Made by a program: the position numbers and the translations under genes. Below, in pieces: positions 53,886 through 62,914 of a stretch of DNA of 63,177 bases. The notes beneath the pieces were generated by a model. It was given only the letters and a program-made list of their open reading frames with translations. It was not told the origin of the DNA and made no database searches. This DNA comes from Desulfobacter curvatus DSM 3379 (GTDB taxonomy: Bacteria > Desulfobacterota > Desulfobacteria > Desulfobacterales > Desulfobacteraceae): contig NZ_KB893051.1 in assembly GCF_000373985.1 (NCBI RefSeq), forward strand, positions 1 to 63,177. Direction: 5' to 3'. Position 1 is the first letter of the stretch. Each line of letters starts with the position of its first letter.

Positions 53886-56510
53886 CTATTTGGATACAGC
53901 CTCAAAAACAGATTCCAGAGCTTTATCAAGGAGTTCAGGCTTAGTGCCGCCCGCCTGTGCCATATCCGGCCGGCCGCCACCTCCGCCGCCCACGATACCG
54001 GCAGCAATTTTAACAATGTTGCCGGCTTTAAAGGTTTTGGTCAGATCGTCGGTGACCATGGAAATAAGCAATGCCTTGCCGTTAGATTCGGCACCCAATA
54101 AAAGCACACCCGAACCCAGCTTAGTCTTGAATTTGTCTGCCAGATCCCGAAGCTGGGATGGATTTTCAATTTCCACCCGTTTGGACAGCACCTTAACCCC
54201 GTCAATCTCCTTGATATCATCTTCAATGTTTTCAACGGATTTGGACGCGATCTTGGCCTTAAGTGCAGCCAGTTCCTTTTCCGCAGCCTTTTTCTCGGCC
54301 ATAAAGGTTTCAAGCCGGTCCACCACATCGCCCTTGGTACTTTTCAGGATATTAGCCGCTTTTTCTATAATGGCCTGATCTGAATGGACGGCCTCAAGGG
54401 CGGCAAGTCCCGTCACCGCCTCAATACGGCGTACACCCGAGGCAACACCCCCCTCGGACAGAATACGGAACAACCCAATGTCGCCTGTGGCACGGGTATG
54501 GGTGCCCCCGCACAGTTCCTGGGAGAAATCCCCCTGGGAAACCACCCGAACCACATCCCCGTATTTTTCCTCAAACAGGGCCGTTGCACCGGAACGGACA
54601 GCTTCATCCATGTCCATTTCTTTTGTGGTAACCGCATGGTTCTCAATGATACGGGTATTGACTTCGGTTTCAATGGCAGCAAGCTCTTCGGGCGTGGCGG
54701 CGCTGAAATGGGTGAAATCAAATCGCAATCTGTCCGGGGTAACCAGGGACCCTGACTGCTTAACATGGTCGCCTAAAACCTTGCGAAGGGCTGCATGCAG
54801 AATATGGGTGGCCGAGTGGTTTGCCGCCGTGGCCCGGCGAAGTGCGGCATCCACCTTGAGGGTAAATGTATCGCCTTTTTTGCAGGCGCCCTTGACGACT
54901 TTACCCTTGTGGATAAAAAGGCCGGAAGGATCCTTGACTGTATCCGTGATTTCAATAACGCAACCATCATTTTCAAACAGTCCTTTATCTCCGGCCTGGC
55001 CCCCGGACTCCGCATAAAACACGGTTTCCGGAGTAACCACTTCAATTTCATCACCAACACCGGCCGTATCGACTTCAGCATCATCCTTAACCACGATGAG
55101 CAGGTCACTTTGCATTTCAATGGCGTCATAGCCTTTGAATACGGTTTTCATACCTGCCGACGTCAAAGGTTTATACGCATCTCCCACGCCGGCAAACTTC
55201 TTCTTGGACTTAGACCGGGCTTTTTGTTCAGCCATGGCCACATCAAACCCTTCCAGATCCAGGGCAATATTCATCTCCTTGACATGGTCCTGAATGATGT
55301 CCACTGGAAATCCAAAGGTATCGTAAAGCTTGAAAATCACCTCGCCCGGAATAATTTTCTCATTATTTTTTCCAAGGTCCTCAATCGTTGCCTCCAAAAG
55401 CTTCATACCGGTTTCAAGGGTTTCCAGGAATTTTTCCTCTTCGTTTTTCACCACGTTGAGGATAAAAGCGGCAGACTCTTTAAGTTCCGGATAGGCTTCA
55501 TCCATAATGGAAAACACGGTTTGAACGGTTTTGTGTAAAAAGGGTTTGGTCAGCCCTATGCTGCGGCCATACCGGATGGCCCGCCGCATGATCCGGCGAA
55601 GCACATAACCGCGTCCCTCGTTGGAAGGCAGCACCCCGTCACATATCAAAAAGGCAGAGGCTCTTGAGTGATCGGCAATGACCTTCATGGCCACTTCCAC
55701 CTCCTTGGATTCCCCCCGTTTTTTGCCGGCCAGTTCCCCTACTCGATCCATAATCGGAACAAAAAGGTCTGTATCAAAGTTAGTTGGCACGTCCTGGAGT
55801 ACGGAGATGATTCGCTCAAGGCCCATGCCCGTGTCAATACTGGGTTCTGGCAACGGCGTCATGGTCCCGTCTTCGCTTCTTTCAAACTGCATGAATACCA
55901 GGTTCCACAACTCCAACCACCGGTCGCAGTCACAGCCCACAGCACAGTTGGGGTCATCACACCCGAATGCTTTACCACGGTCAATATGGATCTCGGAACA
56001 GGGACCGCAGGGACCGGTGTCACCCATGGCCCAGAAATTATCCTTTTCACCTAACCGGGTGATACGGTCGGCAGGCACGCCGACCTGTTTATTCCAGATC
56101 TCAAAGGCGTCGTCGTCATCTTTATAAATGGATACATGAAGTTTATCGGCATCAAACCCGTACCCGTTGGTGAGCAGGTCCCAAGCAAAGGCAATGGCTT
56201 TTTCCTTGAAATATTCGCCAAAGGAAAAATTGCCCAGCATCTCAAAAAAAGTATGGTGGCGCGCCGTGTACCCCACATTTTCAAGATCGTTGTGTTTACC
56301 CCCGGCACGCACGCATTTCTGAGAGGTGACAGCGGTAGCGTAGTCACGTTTTTCATCACCTGTAAAAACACGCTTAAACTGCACCATGCCGGCGTTGACA
56401 AACAGCAGGGTTGGGTCATCCTGGGGCACCAGGGACGACGAGCGCACATAGCGATGGTTATGTTTTTTAAAATATTCGAGGAAAATTTTCCTGGCTTCAT
56501 TACCTGTCAT
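53886..56510 (-). CDS. alaS: Alanyl-tRNA synthetase
   Basis: 874 residues, the normal length. Class II motif regions are at the N-terminus (VRSSSLVPQDDPTLLFVNAGM, FFEMLGNFSFGEYFKEKAI), followed by a CGPCSEIHID segment, the editing domain with HSATH (zinc His pair) and CGGTH, and a C-Ala domain. It charges tRNA-Ala and clears mischarged Ser/Gly. It lies 31 bases after recA and shares its transcript, a common pairing in this phylum. Confidence 0.97.
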   Translation of the reverse strand: MTGNEARKIFLEYFKKHNHRYVRSSSLVPQDDPTLLFVNAGMVQFKRVFTGDEKRDYATAVTSQKCVRAGGKHNDLENVGYTARHHTFFEMLGNFSFGEYFKEKAIAFAWDLLTNGYGFDADKLHVSIYKDDDDAFEIWNKQVGVPADRITRLGEKDNFWAMGDTGPCGPCSEIHIDRGKAFGCDDPNCAVGCDCDRWLELWNLVFMQFERSEDGTMTPLPEPSIDTGMGLERIISVLQDVPTNFDTDLFVPIMDRVGELAGKKRGESKEVEVAMKVIADHSRASAFLICDGVLPSNEGRGYVLRRIMRRAIRYGRSIGLTKPFLHKTVQTVFSIMDEAYPELKESAAFILNVVKNEEEKFLETLETGMKLLEATIEDLGKNNEKIIPGEVIFKLYDTFGFPVDIIQDHVKEMNIALDLEGFDVAMAEQKARSKSKKKFAGVGDAYKPLTSAGMKTVFKGYDAIEMQSDLLIVVKDDAEVDTAGVGDEIEVVTPETVFYAESGGQAGDKGLFENDGCVIEITDTVKDPSGLFIHKGKVVKGACKKGDTFTLKVDAALRRATAANHSATHILHAALRKVLGDHVKQSGSLVTPDRLRFDFTHFSAATPEELAAIETEVNTRIIENHAVTTKEMDMDEAVRSGATALFEEKYGDVVRVVSQGDFSQELCGGTHTRATGDIGLFRILSEGGVASGVRRIEAVTGLAALEAVHSDQAIIEKAANILKSTKGDVVDRLETFMAEKKAAEKELAALKAKIASKSVENIEDDIKEIDGVKVLSKRVEIENPSQLRDLADKFKTKLGSGVLLLGAESNGKALLISMVTDDLTKTFKAGNIVKIAAGIVGGGGGGRPDMAQAGGTKPELLDKALESVFEAVSK

Positions 56511-56541
56511 AGTATTATTGGCTCCTGCTCAACTGTACCGA

Positions 56542-57606
56542 TTAGACTCCCGCTTCCGGCTGACTGTCCTTGCCGGTGTCGGCTGCAGTTTTGGTTTTGG
56601 CTGCATCCGGTCCGGCAATTCCAAGTTCGGTTCTCACTTTAAGTTCAATGGCATCAAAGATATCGGGATTATCATTTAAAAAGGCCTTTACATTCTCTCT
56701 GCCCTGGCCGATGCGCTCTTTGTCAAAGGAATACCAGGACCCGCTCTTGTTCACAATATCCAGCTCAACCCCCATGTCCAGAAGGTCGCCGGTCCTGGAA
56801 ATGCCCTCCCCGTACATCAGGTCGAATTCAACATTTTTAAACGGAGGGGCCAGTTTATTTTTTACCACCTTGACCTTGGTCCGGGACCCGATCACATCTT
56901 CTCCGTTTTTAATGGCAGCCGCCTTTCTGATCTCAAGGCGCATGGAAGCGTAAAATTTCAAGGCATTGCCCCCGGTGGTGGTTTCCGGGTTACCATAGAC
57001 CACGCCGATCTTCATACGGATCTGGTTGATGAAAATCAGGGTGGTGTTGGTTTTACCAATGGTGGCGGTCAATTTACGAAGAGCCTGGGACATCAGTCTT
57101 GCCTGCAACCCCATGTGGGAATCACCCATCTCGCCTTCGATTTCAGATCTGGGCACAAGGGCGGCCACCGAATCCACAATCATAATATCAACACCGCCGC
57201 TTCGCACCAGCATATCGGCAATTTCAAGGGCCTGTTCACCGGTATCGGGCTGGGAAACCAAAAGCTCGTCACAATCCACACCCAGCCGTTTGGCATAGGC
57301 CACGTCCAAGGCGTGTTCGGCATCTATAAACGCGGCAATACCGCCGTTTTTTTGGGCCTGGGCCACGGCATGAAGCGCAAGGGTTGTTTTGCCGGAAGAT
57401 TCAGGGCCATAAATTTCAATGACCCGGCCCCTGGGGTATCCGCCCACGCCCAGGGCCTTGTCCAGGGCAAGGGAACCTGACCGGATTACGGGCACGGCTT
57501 CAATTTCCCGGCCGCCCAGCTTCATAATTGAGCCTTTTCCGAACTGGCGTTCAATTTGATTCATGGCGGTCTGGACAGCTTTTTCCTTTTCCTTATTTTT
57601 TTCCAT
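56542..57606 (-). CDS. recA: Recombinase RecA
   Basis: 354 residues with Walker A GPESSGKT (67-74), the DNA-binding loop regions (QALRKLTATIGKTNTTLIFINQIRMKIG-type segment) and an acidic-poor C-terminus (AADTGKDSQPEAGV). AGGAGG is eight bases before the ATG. Only 12 bases separate it from pgpA, so no SOS box is near and the gene must be read from an upstream promoter. RecA also triggers self-cleavage of LexA/CI-type repressors such as the one at 31778. Confidence 0.98.
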   Translation of the reverse strand: MEKNKEKEKAVQTAMNQIERQFGKGSIMKLGGREIEAVPVIRSGSLALDKALGVGGYPRGRVIEIYGPESSGKTTLALHAVAQAQKNGGIAAFIDAEHALDVAYAKRLGVDCDELLVSQPDTGEQALEIADMLVRSGGVDIMIVDSVAALVPRSEIEGEMGDSHMGLQARLMSQALRKLTATIGKTNTTLIFINQIRMKIGVVYGNPETTTGGNALKFYASMRLEIRKAAAIKNGEDVIGSRTKVKVVKNKLAPPFKNVEFDLMYGEGISRTGDLLDMGVELDIVNKSGSWYSFDKERIGQGRENVKAFLNDNPDIFDAIELKVRTELGIAGPDAAKTKTAADTGKDSQPEAGV

Positions 57607-57618
57607 CGTGTTTTCCTC

Positions 57619-58089
57619 CTAAGTCAAGCCTGAAAGGTAGATTGCTTTAAGCAGGAAAGCAGCCAGCACCCCTGCCATTAAATCATCGAGCACAATACCG
57701 GCCCCGCCGGAAAAATTCTTCTCAAACCAACGGATCGGAAAAGGCTTTAGTATATCAAAACATCTGAAGGCAATAAAGCCTAAGACCAGGGTCAACATGG
57801 TCACAGGCACCAAGGTCATGGTTACACAAAAACCAGCCATTTCATCAATGACCACAGCCCCCGGATCTTTATCGCCAATCAGAATTTCAGCTTCCTGGGA
57901 AATCCAGACCGCACAAAGGACCACCCCCACCAAAAACAGGGCAGCAGCACCAGGCGTACACGCCGTGGCCAGCCACGCCATGATGCCGATCAACGGCAGG
58001 CCCGCAATGGTGCCAAATGTCCCGGGGGCAAAAGGTATCCGTCCCAGACCAAATCCCGTGGCAATGAAAAGTATCGCTTTTTCACCCAT
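57619..58089 (-). CDS. pgpA: Phosphatidylglycerophosphatase A
   Basis: 156 residues from the ATG at 58089, which overlaps the larC stop by eight bases. PgpA motifs are visible: GLGRIPFAPGTFGT, DPGAVVIDEMAGF and the closing GIVLDDLMAGVLAA. The protein removes phosphate from phosphatidylglycerophosphate to make phosphatidylglycerol in the inner membrane. A longer start at 58116 (MNRFWLNQL) with AGG upstream is possible. Confidence 0.9.
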   Translation of the reverse strand: MGEKAILFIATGFGLGRIPFAPGTFGTIAGLPLIGIMAWLATACTPGAAALFLVGVVLCAVWISQEAEILIGDKDPGAVVIDEMAGFCVTMTLVPVTMLTLVLGFIAFRCFDILKPFPIRWFEKNFSGGAGIVLDDLMAGVLAAFLLKAIYLSGLT

Positions 58090-59263
58090 CAGTTGATTCA
58101 GCCAGAATCTGTTCATATACCTGATAGAAGGGCAACTTTTGTTCCAGTGCAATGCGTTTGCACTCATCGTATTCCGGCATGATCCGGACCTGGCCGTTTG
58201 GGCGGGTGATCTTCTTGGCGGTTACACGGCCAAAAGTTGTCTCTACATCCACAGGTTCACGTTTTAAGATCATCCGATCGCAAACATGGTATCGAACGCC
58301 GATGCTTGTGGTCTCGGTCAGTAGAACGTGGGAAAGCACCTGGAGCTGCTCCTTGTGGCAAATCACCTCAATGCGTGTGGCGGGCCGGTTTTTTTTCATA
58401 AAAGCCGGTGTAAAACTGACATCAAGTGCGCCTTTGTCCATGAGGAGATCCATAACAAAGCCAAGCACCTCCGGGCTCATGTCATCCACATTGGTATAGA
58501 GAACGTGCACCTGGTCCGACAGGATATTTTCCCCGGAATTTTTTACTTCAGCAGGGGTGCCCAGCACCAGGCGCAGAAGATTAGGCACAGATGCACCGGT
58601 GTCGCGTTTGCCGGCACCATAACCTACTTTTTCAATCTGCATGTCCGGCATGGCACCAAACTGCGGGGCCAGGGTTGCCACTATGGATGCGCCCGTGGGG
58701 GTGACAATTTCGGTTTTAGCGTCGGATCCGGTTACTTCAAGGCCCTTGAGTATGGCCACCGTGGCCGGGACCGGCACGGGAATAGTGCCATGGGCGCATT
58801 TAATTGTTCCTGATCCCAAGGGAATCGGCGTTGCGACAACCTGATCCACACCTAAATAATCTAATGCCAAAAAACTGCCGATAATATCAACCAGGCTGTC
58901 AATGCCGCCAATCTCATGGAAGTGGACGGTTTCAATGTCCTTTCCGTGTATACGGGCTTCAGCCTGGGCGATGTGTTTAAACGCTGTCAGGGCATTAGCC
59001 CGGACCCTATCCGGCAAATCCGCAGATTCGATCATCTCCCGAATGTGGGTATAATGGCGATGGGTCACATGGTCGGTTACATCCACATAAAGATTAACCG
59101 CCCGTAAATGGCTCTTGAACACAATTTCAGTACGCAAGTCAAATCCGCCCAGAACATCTGACAGTTTCCCTTTAAGCCAGTCCACAGGCACACCCAGGTC
59201 CACCAAAGCCCCTAAGAACATATCCCCTGCAATACCTGCCATCATATCGAGATAAAGAATCAT
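58082..59263 (-). CDS. larC: Nickel-pincer cofactor cyclometallase LarC
   Basis: 393 residues, the usual LarC length. Motifs: MILYLDMMAGIAGDMFLGALVDLG, the His-rich region (HVTHRHYTHI), HFHEIGGIDSLVDI, GAGKRDT and VLYTNVDDMSPEVLG. LarC inserts nickel into the pyridinium-dithiocarboxylate precursor in a CTP-dependent step, completing the cofactor of lactate racemase and other LarA homologues. larA, larB and larE are not in the window. Overlaps by four bases with the M20 peptidase gene upstream. Confidence 0.93.
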   Translation of the reverse strand: MILYLDMMAGIAGDMFLGALVDLGVPVDWLKGKLSDVLGGFDLRTEIVFKSHLRAVNLYVDVTDHVTHRHYTHIREMIESADLPDRVRANALTAFKHIAQAEARIHGKDIETVHFHEIGGIDSLVDIIGSFLALDYLGVDQVVATPIPLGSGTIKCAHGTIPVPVPATVAILKGLEVTGSDAKTEIVTPTGASIVATLAPQFGAMPDMQIEKVGYGAGKRDTGASVPNLLRLVLGTPAEVKNSGENILSDQVHVLYTNVDDMSPEVLGFVMDLLMDKGALDVSFTPAFMKKNRPATRIEVICHKEQLQVLSHVLLTETTSIGVRYHVCDRMILKREPVDVETTFGRVTAKKITRPNGQVRIMPEYDECKRIALEQKLPFYQVYEQILAESTDG

Positions 59264-60405
59264 ACTGCCGCCTTTCCTGTTGCATGAGTTTGAAGAATTT
59301 CAAGGGTCAGTTCGGCACAATTGACCATATCTTTAAGTGCAATGGATTCCTTAAGGGTATGCACATCCGTCATACCTGTGCCGATAACACCTGCAGCAAT
59401 ACCTTTGCCGGAAAAGATATTGGCATCCGCCGCGCCGCCGCTTGTTTTACAGGCCATGTCCCGGCCCAGGTTCGCCGCGGCTTTCTGGGCAAGCTTGATC
59501 ATCACATGATCTTCGGGGATGCTGGTATGGGGAAAGTCATTTTCCACAATCATTTCCACCAGGGGAAGTGCTTCCCCATCGGCCTGAAGTTCGGCCATGG
59601 TATTTTCAAAGGTGGAGACTATGGCGTGCGTGACCTTATCTAATTTTGCAGGATCATGGGACCGGGCTTCCCCGTGAATTTCCACATATTCGGGCACGAT
59701 ATTGGTGGCAGCCCCACCGGAAATCAGCCCAAGGTTGCAGGTGGTTTCCTCGTCGAGGCGACCCAGTTCAAGTTTGGCTATTGCACAGGAAGCCGCATAA
59801 ATGGCAGAGATCCCATTTTCAGGAGAACCGCCGGCATGGGCGGCCCGGCCGTAAATTTTTGCACTGATCTTGTTGGCCGCAGGTGCCCGGTTCACAATAC
59901 CCTCGGTGTCCACTGCGTCCAGAATGTATCCGAATTTTGATTTGAGCAGGGAGCAGTCAAGGTTCTTGGCGCCCAAAAGACCCTGCTCCTCGCATACGGT
60001 CATGACCACCTCAACTGGGGGGCACGGCAGGTTATTCTCTTTAATCACCTCCATCACCTCAAGGATAATGGCAAGAGCGGACTTATCGTCGGACCCCAGG
60101 ATGGTGGTGCCGTCACTTCTAAACACGCCGTCCTCAAATATGACCTTAACCCCTTTGCCAGGCACCACTGTGTCCATATGCCCGGAGAGCATCACCGAAT
60201 CAACATCCATATTGCCTTTAAATGTGGCCACAAGATTACCGCAGTCGCCGTTGACCTTGGCGCCGGCGTCATCAAACACCACGGTTGCCCCAAGGCCTGT
60301 CAGTTCCTTTTCAAGAACCTTAGCGATCAGGGCCTCGGTGCCGGATTCCGAATCAATCCGGGCAAGGGCTGCAAACCGCTGCCCCAGGCGTTCTTCATCA
60401 ATCAT
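59260..60405 (-). CDS. M20-family metallopeptidase, PepT-like
   Basis: 381 residues. Di-zinc site motifs are present: LSGHMDTVVPG (H, D), ILGSDDKSALAI (bridging D), CEEQGLLGAKNLD (catalytic E pair) and a late DVHTLKESI His. The PepT/tripeptidase or the similar carboxypeptidase branch is likely; the true substrate is unknown. It is the first gene of the run peptidase-larC-pgpA-recA-alaS. Confidence 0.9.
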   Translation of the reverse strand: MIDEERLGQRFAALARIDSESGTEALIAKVLEKELTGLGATVVFDDAGAKVNGDCGNLVATFKGNMDVDSVMLSGHMDTVVPGKGVKVIFEDGVFRSDGTTILGSDDKSALAIILEVMEVIKENNLPCPPVEVVMTVCEEQGLLGAKNLDCSLLKSKFGYILDAVDTEGIVNRAPAANKISAKIYGRAAHAGGSPENGISAIYAASCAIAKLELGRLDEETTCNLGLISGGAATNIVPEYVEIHGEARSHDPAKLDKVTHAIVSTFENTMAELQADGEALPLVEMIVENDFPHTSIPEDHVMIKLAQKAAANLGRDMACKTSGGAADANIFSGKGIAAGVIGTGMTDVHTLKESIALKDMVNCAELTLEILQTHATGKAAV

Positions 60406-60591
60406 ATTCTATCCTTTATACCTTAAATCCCACCAGGACCATTTAAATAAGTGGGATAATATACTAGAATTTATCGGGGAATGCCAGTCCCGGTTTAATG
60501 TCATTAACGTCAAGCCTCACATACTTTCAAGACCGTTATTTTTCAAGGGTTCTTGAAAGTATTTTATCAAGCCGGCCCCTTTTTAAAATTG
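60406..60591. other. Intergenic region with 12-bp inverted repeat
   Basis: ATACTTTCAAGA (60521-60532) and its exact complement (60551-60562) form a stem with an 18-base loop. No T-run follows on the minus strand, so it is either a processing site or an operator in the promoter of the peptidase operon. Confidence 0.45.
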
Positions 60592-61251
60592 TCACAGGCA
60601 GCCCTCCTGAACCTGACCGACCATCTCTGCCACCATTTTCTCAAGAATTTGGTAAGGTTTTGCACCCACAAGCCTTTGATCTTTCATCAAAAAAGTGGGA
60701 GCAGCCACAAGTTCAAGTTTGCGGGCCGTTGCCCAGTCTCGGTCCACAGCATCTGCATAGGATCTTGAATTAATAATTTTTTCTGCCTGCACCACATCCA
60801 GACCGGCTTGCGCCACTAAATCCAGAATCACCGCTTTGTCCGCCAGATTTCTGTCATCCACAAAATAAGCCTTGAAAGCCGCATCATGAAACTGGTGGGC
60901 CCGGCCGCACGCCTGGGCCCAAAGACCAATCTCCTGGGCCAGACGGGAATTATAAATCATATTCCCGTCCCCAAAGGGCAAATCAAAGCTTTGTGCCGTT
61001 GCTTTAAGATTGGCGTTCACCTGTTCCGGGGTCACCAGCAGACCTTTCTCCTCTAACAGCCGGGCGATGGGCAATCCTTGTTCAGGCACATCCGGCTGCA
61101 GCGGATAGGCCCGCCACTTTATTTCGATATCGTACGTCTTCCTTAATTTTTCAATACTCCCGGTACTGAAGTAGCACCAGGGTCAGATATAGTCGCTGAA
61201 AATCTCCAGCCTGGGTCGATGAAAATCAGGGTTATTTTCACTTGACTGCAT
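60592..61251 (-). CDS. DsbA/FrnE-like selenoprotein with UPWC active site
   Basis: 219 codons with one in-frame TGA at 61185-61183 (codon 23). Both sides read as one DsbA/FrnE-type protein: LEIFSDYI-U-PWCYFSTGSIEKL, where the family has CPWC, then the standard FrnE body (AQEIGLWAQACGRAHQFHDAAF, VAAPTFLM with cis-Pro). A hairpin directly after the TGA (CCC-U-GGUGC, loop UACUUCA, GUACC-GGG) fits a bacterial SECIS. AAGGAA precedes the ATG. The protein is a thiol-disulfide oxidoreductase with selenocysteine as attacking residue. Reading only from 61089 would lose the active site. Confidence 0.85.
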
Positions 61252-61381
61252 TGTTAATTCCTTTAATTTCCCAGCGTCGCCATGCACGCTCAATCAATTA
61301 TATCTGATCTTATGCCTTATCTGATTTAAATGTTCAATGCTCAGACACACCACTAAGATAAAAATTCATCCACACAACCAC

Positions 61382-61410
61382 TGCTGATAAACCAGATCAG
61401 CCCATGGCTG
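61382..61410 (-). repeat. Second copy of the 29-base repeat
   Basis: The reverse complement of this stretch matches 35248-35276 at 28 of 29 positions. Flanking sequences differ completely, so the matched unit is short. It contains inner palindromes CAGCC/GGCTG and GCTGAT/ATCAGC. Confidence 0.7.
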
Positions 61411-61433
61411 TTTTATATCCTTTTTAAACAAAA

Positions 61434-61465
61434 CGAGCGGTTTGCCCGGATGGGAAAACCGCTCG
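61434..61465 (-). terminator. Terminator for the Wzt-like gene region
   Basis: CGAGCGGTTT pairs exactly with AAACCGCTCG around a 12-base loop; TTTTGTTT follows on the minus strand. It ends transcripts from the ATPase gene at 62914. Confidence 0.65.
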
Positions 61466-61493
61466 AATCCAACTATCATATATGGCAGTTAAG

Positions 61494-61630
61494 TCAACAA
61501 GTATTGAATAGCGCCTTTGCCAAAATTTTTTGAGCCTGGGGCTCCCCATGGACCAGCTTGATTTTTCCAGGGGACTCAGGCATGGACTTTACCCAGCTTG
61601 AACCGAATGCCCCGGCCAAGTGAAAAAATC
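61494..61630 (-). pseudogene. C-terminal relic of an MBL-fold RNA-processing nuclease gene
   Basis: In one frame the minus strand encodes LAGAFGSSWVKSMPESPGKI followed by KLVHGEPQAQKILAKAL and a stop at 61496-61494. The pattern KLVHGEPxAQxxLAxxL is the typical end of CPSF/RNase J-related metallo-beta-lactamase nucleases. There is no start codon or the rest of the gene, and it abuts the stop of the Wzt-like gene. It is the tail of a lost gene. Confidence 0.6.
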
Positions 61631-61633
61631 TCT

Positions 61634-62914
61634 TTAAACATCAATAGTCCATTTATGATCTACAATTACCGGGGCTAAATCAGACATCTGGGATGTCCCG
61701 AAAAAATCACCGTCCATCACATCGAAATAGAGCCCTTGTGCACCAGGCAAATGATCAGATTCCACACCATCCACAATCATTGTGAACCCAAACGCATACC
61801 GTCCCCGGGTCAGGCCCAGGCGGGGTATTCTGCAATCCAGATAACCTTTGGGGCAAAGGGTAGCCGGAAGGTCAAGCCCGCTTTCCAGGGTGCGGTTTCT
61901 AAAAAGTACCCGGCCGTTCCTGTCACTGACCGTAAAGGAAAAATCAATGGATTTGGCCTTGTCGATCCCAGCTTTGTATCCGAACCGAAAAATGTAATAT
62001 TTCCCCGAAACGAGGGTATTCACCGGCTGACGTTCGTGATCCAAAACACAGAAAGAGTGAATCCGAATCTCGCCTGTGCCCCGACGGTCATCCCATTGTT
62101 CAATGGACAAAATTTTATCTTTATCGTCAAAGGCGTTCAGATAACCCTGAATTGTCCGGGCAGGAGATCCTTCCATGATCTTTTGGCCCTTGTCCAGAAC
62201 AAGCACCCGAGTGCATAAATTCTCTATGGCTGCCATGGAATGGCTTACCATGATAATGGTTCTGCCTTGACGGCCCACATCCCTCATCTTGCCAAGGCAT
62301 TTTTCTCGGAACGATGCGTCACCCACCGCCAGAACCTCATCCACCAGTAGAATGTCCGGCTCAAGATGTGCTGCCACAGCAAAGGCCAGCCGAAGATACA
62401 TACCGCTAGAATAACGTTTGGCAGGCGTATCCAAGAATTTTTCAATTTCCGCAAACCAGACAATTTCATCAAATTTACGCCGGATTTCCGTCCGGTTCAT
62501 ACCCAGGATCGCCCCATTCAAATAGATATTTTCCCTCCCGGTAAGTTCCGGATGAAATCCCGTACCCACCTCAAGCAGACTTGATACCCGTCCATTGATT
62601 TTCACCTGTCCCGTGGTGGGCCAGGTAATCCGGCTCAATATTTTTAGAAGCGTGGACTTGCCGGCCCCGTTCCTGCCGATCAGACCTAACCGTTCCCCCT
62701 GGGCCACTTTAAATGACAAATCCTTCAATGCCCAAAAACTTTCAACCTTTTGGGGAACGATCTTTTTTTGTTCCAAAGGGGCAGGATGCACAGAGCGCCG
62801 CAGGCGGTCGGCAAATGCCGTAAAAGATTCCTTTAGCGAGGCATTGACAAAAAGACCGCCATGGTGAAGCCGGTATTGCTTGCCCAAATTTTTGGCATCA
62901 ATAATATTAGACAT
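61634..62914 (-). CDS. Polysaccharide ABC exporter ATPase, Wzt-like
   Basis: 426 residues. The ATPase half has Walker A GRNGAGKST (80-88), the signature YSSGMYLRLAFA and Walker B DILLVDEVLAVGD. The C-terminal 150 residues form a Wzt-type carbohydrate-binding domain (YYIFRFGYKAGIDKAKSIDFSF, DLPATLCPKGYLDCRIPRLGL). With a Wzm permease such ATPases move O-antigen or capsule chains across the inner membrane, the C-domain recognising the chain end. The permease gene is not in the window; it probably lies beyond the right edge. Confidence 0.9.
   Translation of the reverse strand: MSNIIDAKNLGKQYRLHHGGLFVNASLKESFTAFADRLRRSVHPAPLEQKKIVPQKVESFWALKDLSFKVAQGERLGLIGRNGAGKSTLLKILSRITWPTTGQVKINGRVSSLLEVGTGFHPELTGRENIYLNGAILGMNRTEIRRKFDEIVWFAEIEKFLDTPAKRYSSGMYLRLAFAVAAHLEPDILLVDEVLAVGDASFREKCLGKMRDVGRQGRTIIMVSHSMAAIENLCTRVLVLDKGQKIMEGSPARTIQGYLNAFDDKDKILSIEQWDDRRGTGEIRIHSFCVLDHERQPVNTLVSGKYYIFRFGYKAGIDKAKSIDFSFTVSDRNGRVLFRNRTLESGLDLPATLCPKGYLDCRIPRLGLTRGRYAFGFTMIVDGVESDHLPGAQGLYFDVMDGDFFGTSQMSDLAPVIVDHKWTIDV

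Larger units (their letters stand above)
61252..61633. other. Region with repeat copy, terminator and gene relic
   Basis: 382 bases that hold the inverted copy of the 35.25-kb repeat (61382-61410), the terminator at 61434-61465 and the relic of an MBL-fold nuclease gene (61494-61630). The remainder (61252-61380) is AT-rich with no gene. Confidence 0.6.

Noticed and set aside
54795..55538. 247-codon open frame on the plus strand inside alaS
   Set aside because: Antisense to a clear alanyl-tRNA synthetase; the translation has no family character and no ribosome binding site.
59870..60556. 228-codon open frame on the plus strand over the M20 peptidase gene
   Set aside because: Shadow frame of a conserved gene with low-complexity composition.
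60592..61251. Reading the TGA at 61185 as a nonsense mutation in a dsbA-like pseudogene
   Set aside because: The TGA replaces precisely the redox-active Cys, both flanks are intact and a SECIS-like hairpin follows; selenocysteine explains all three.
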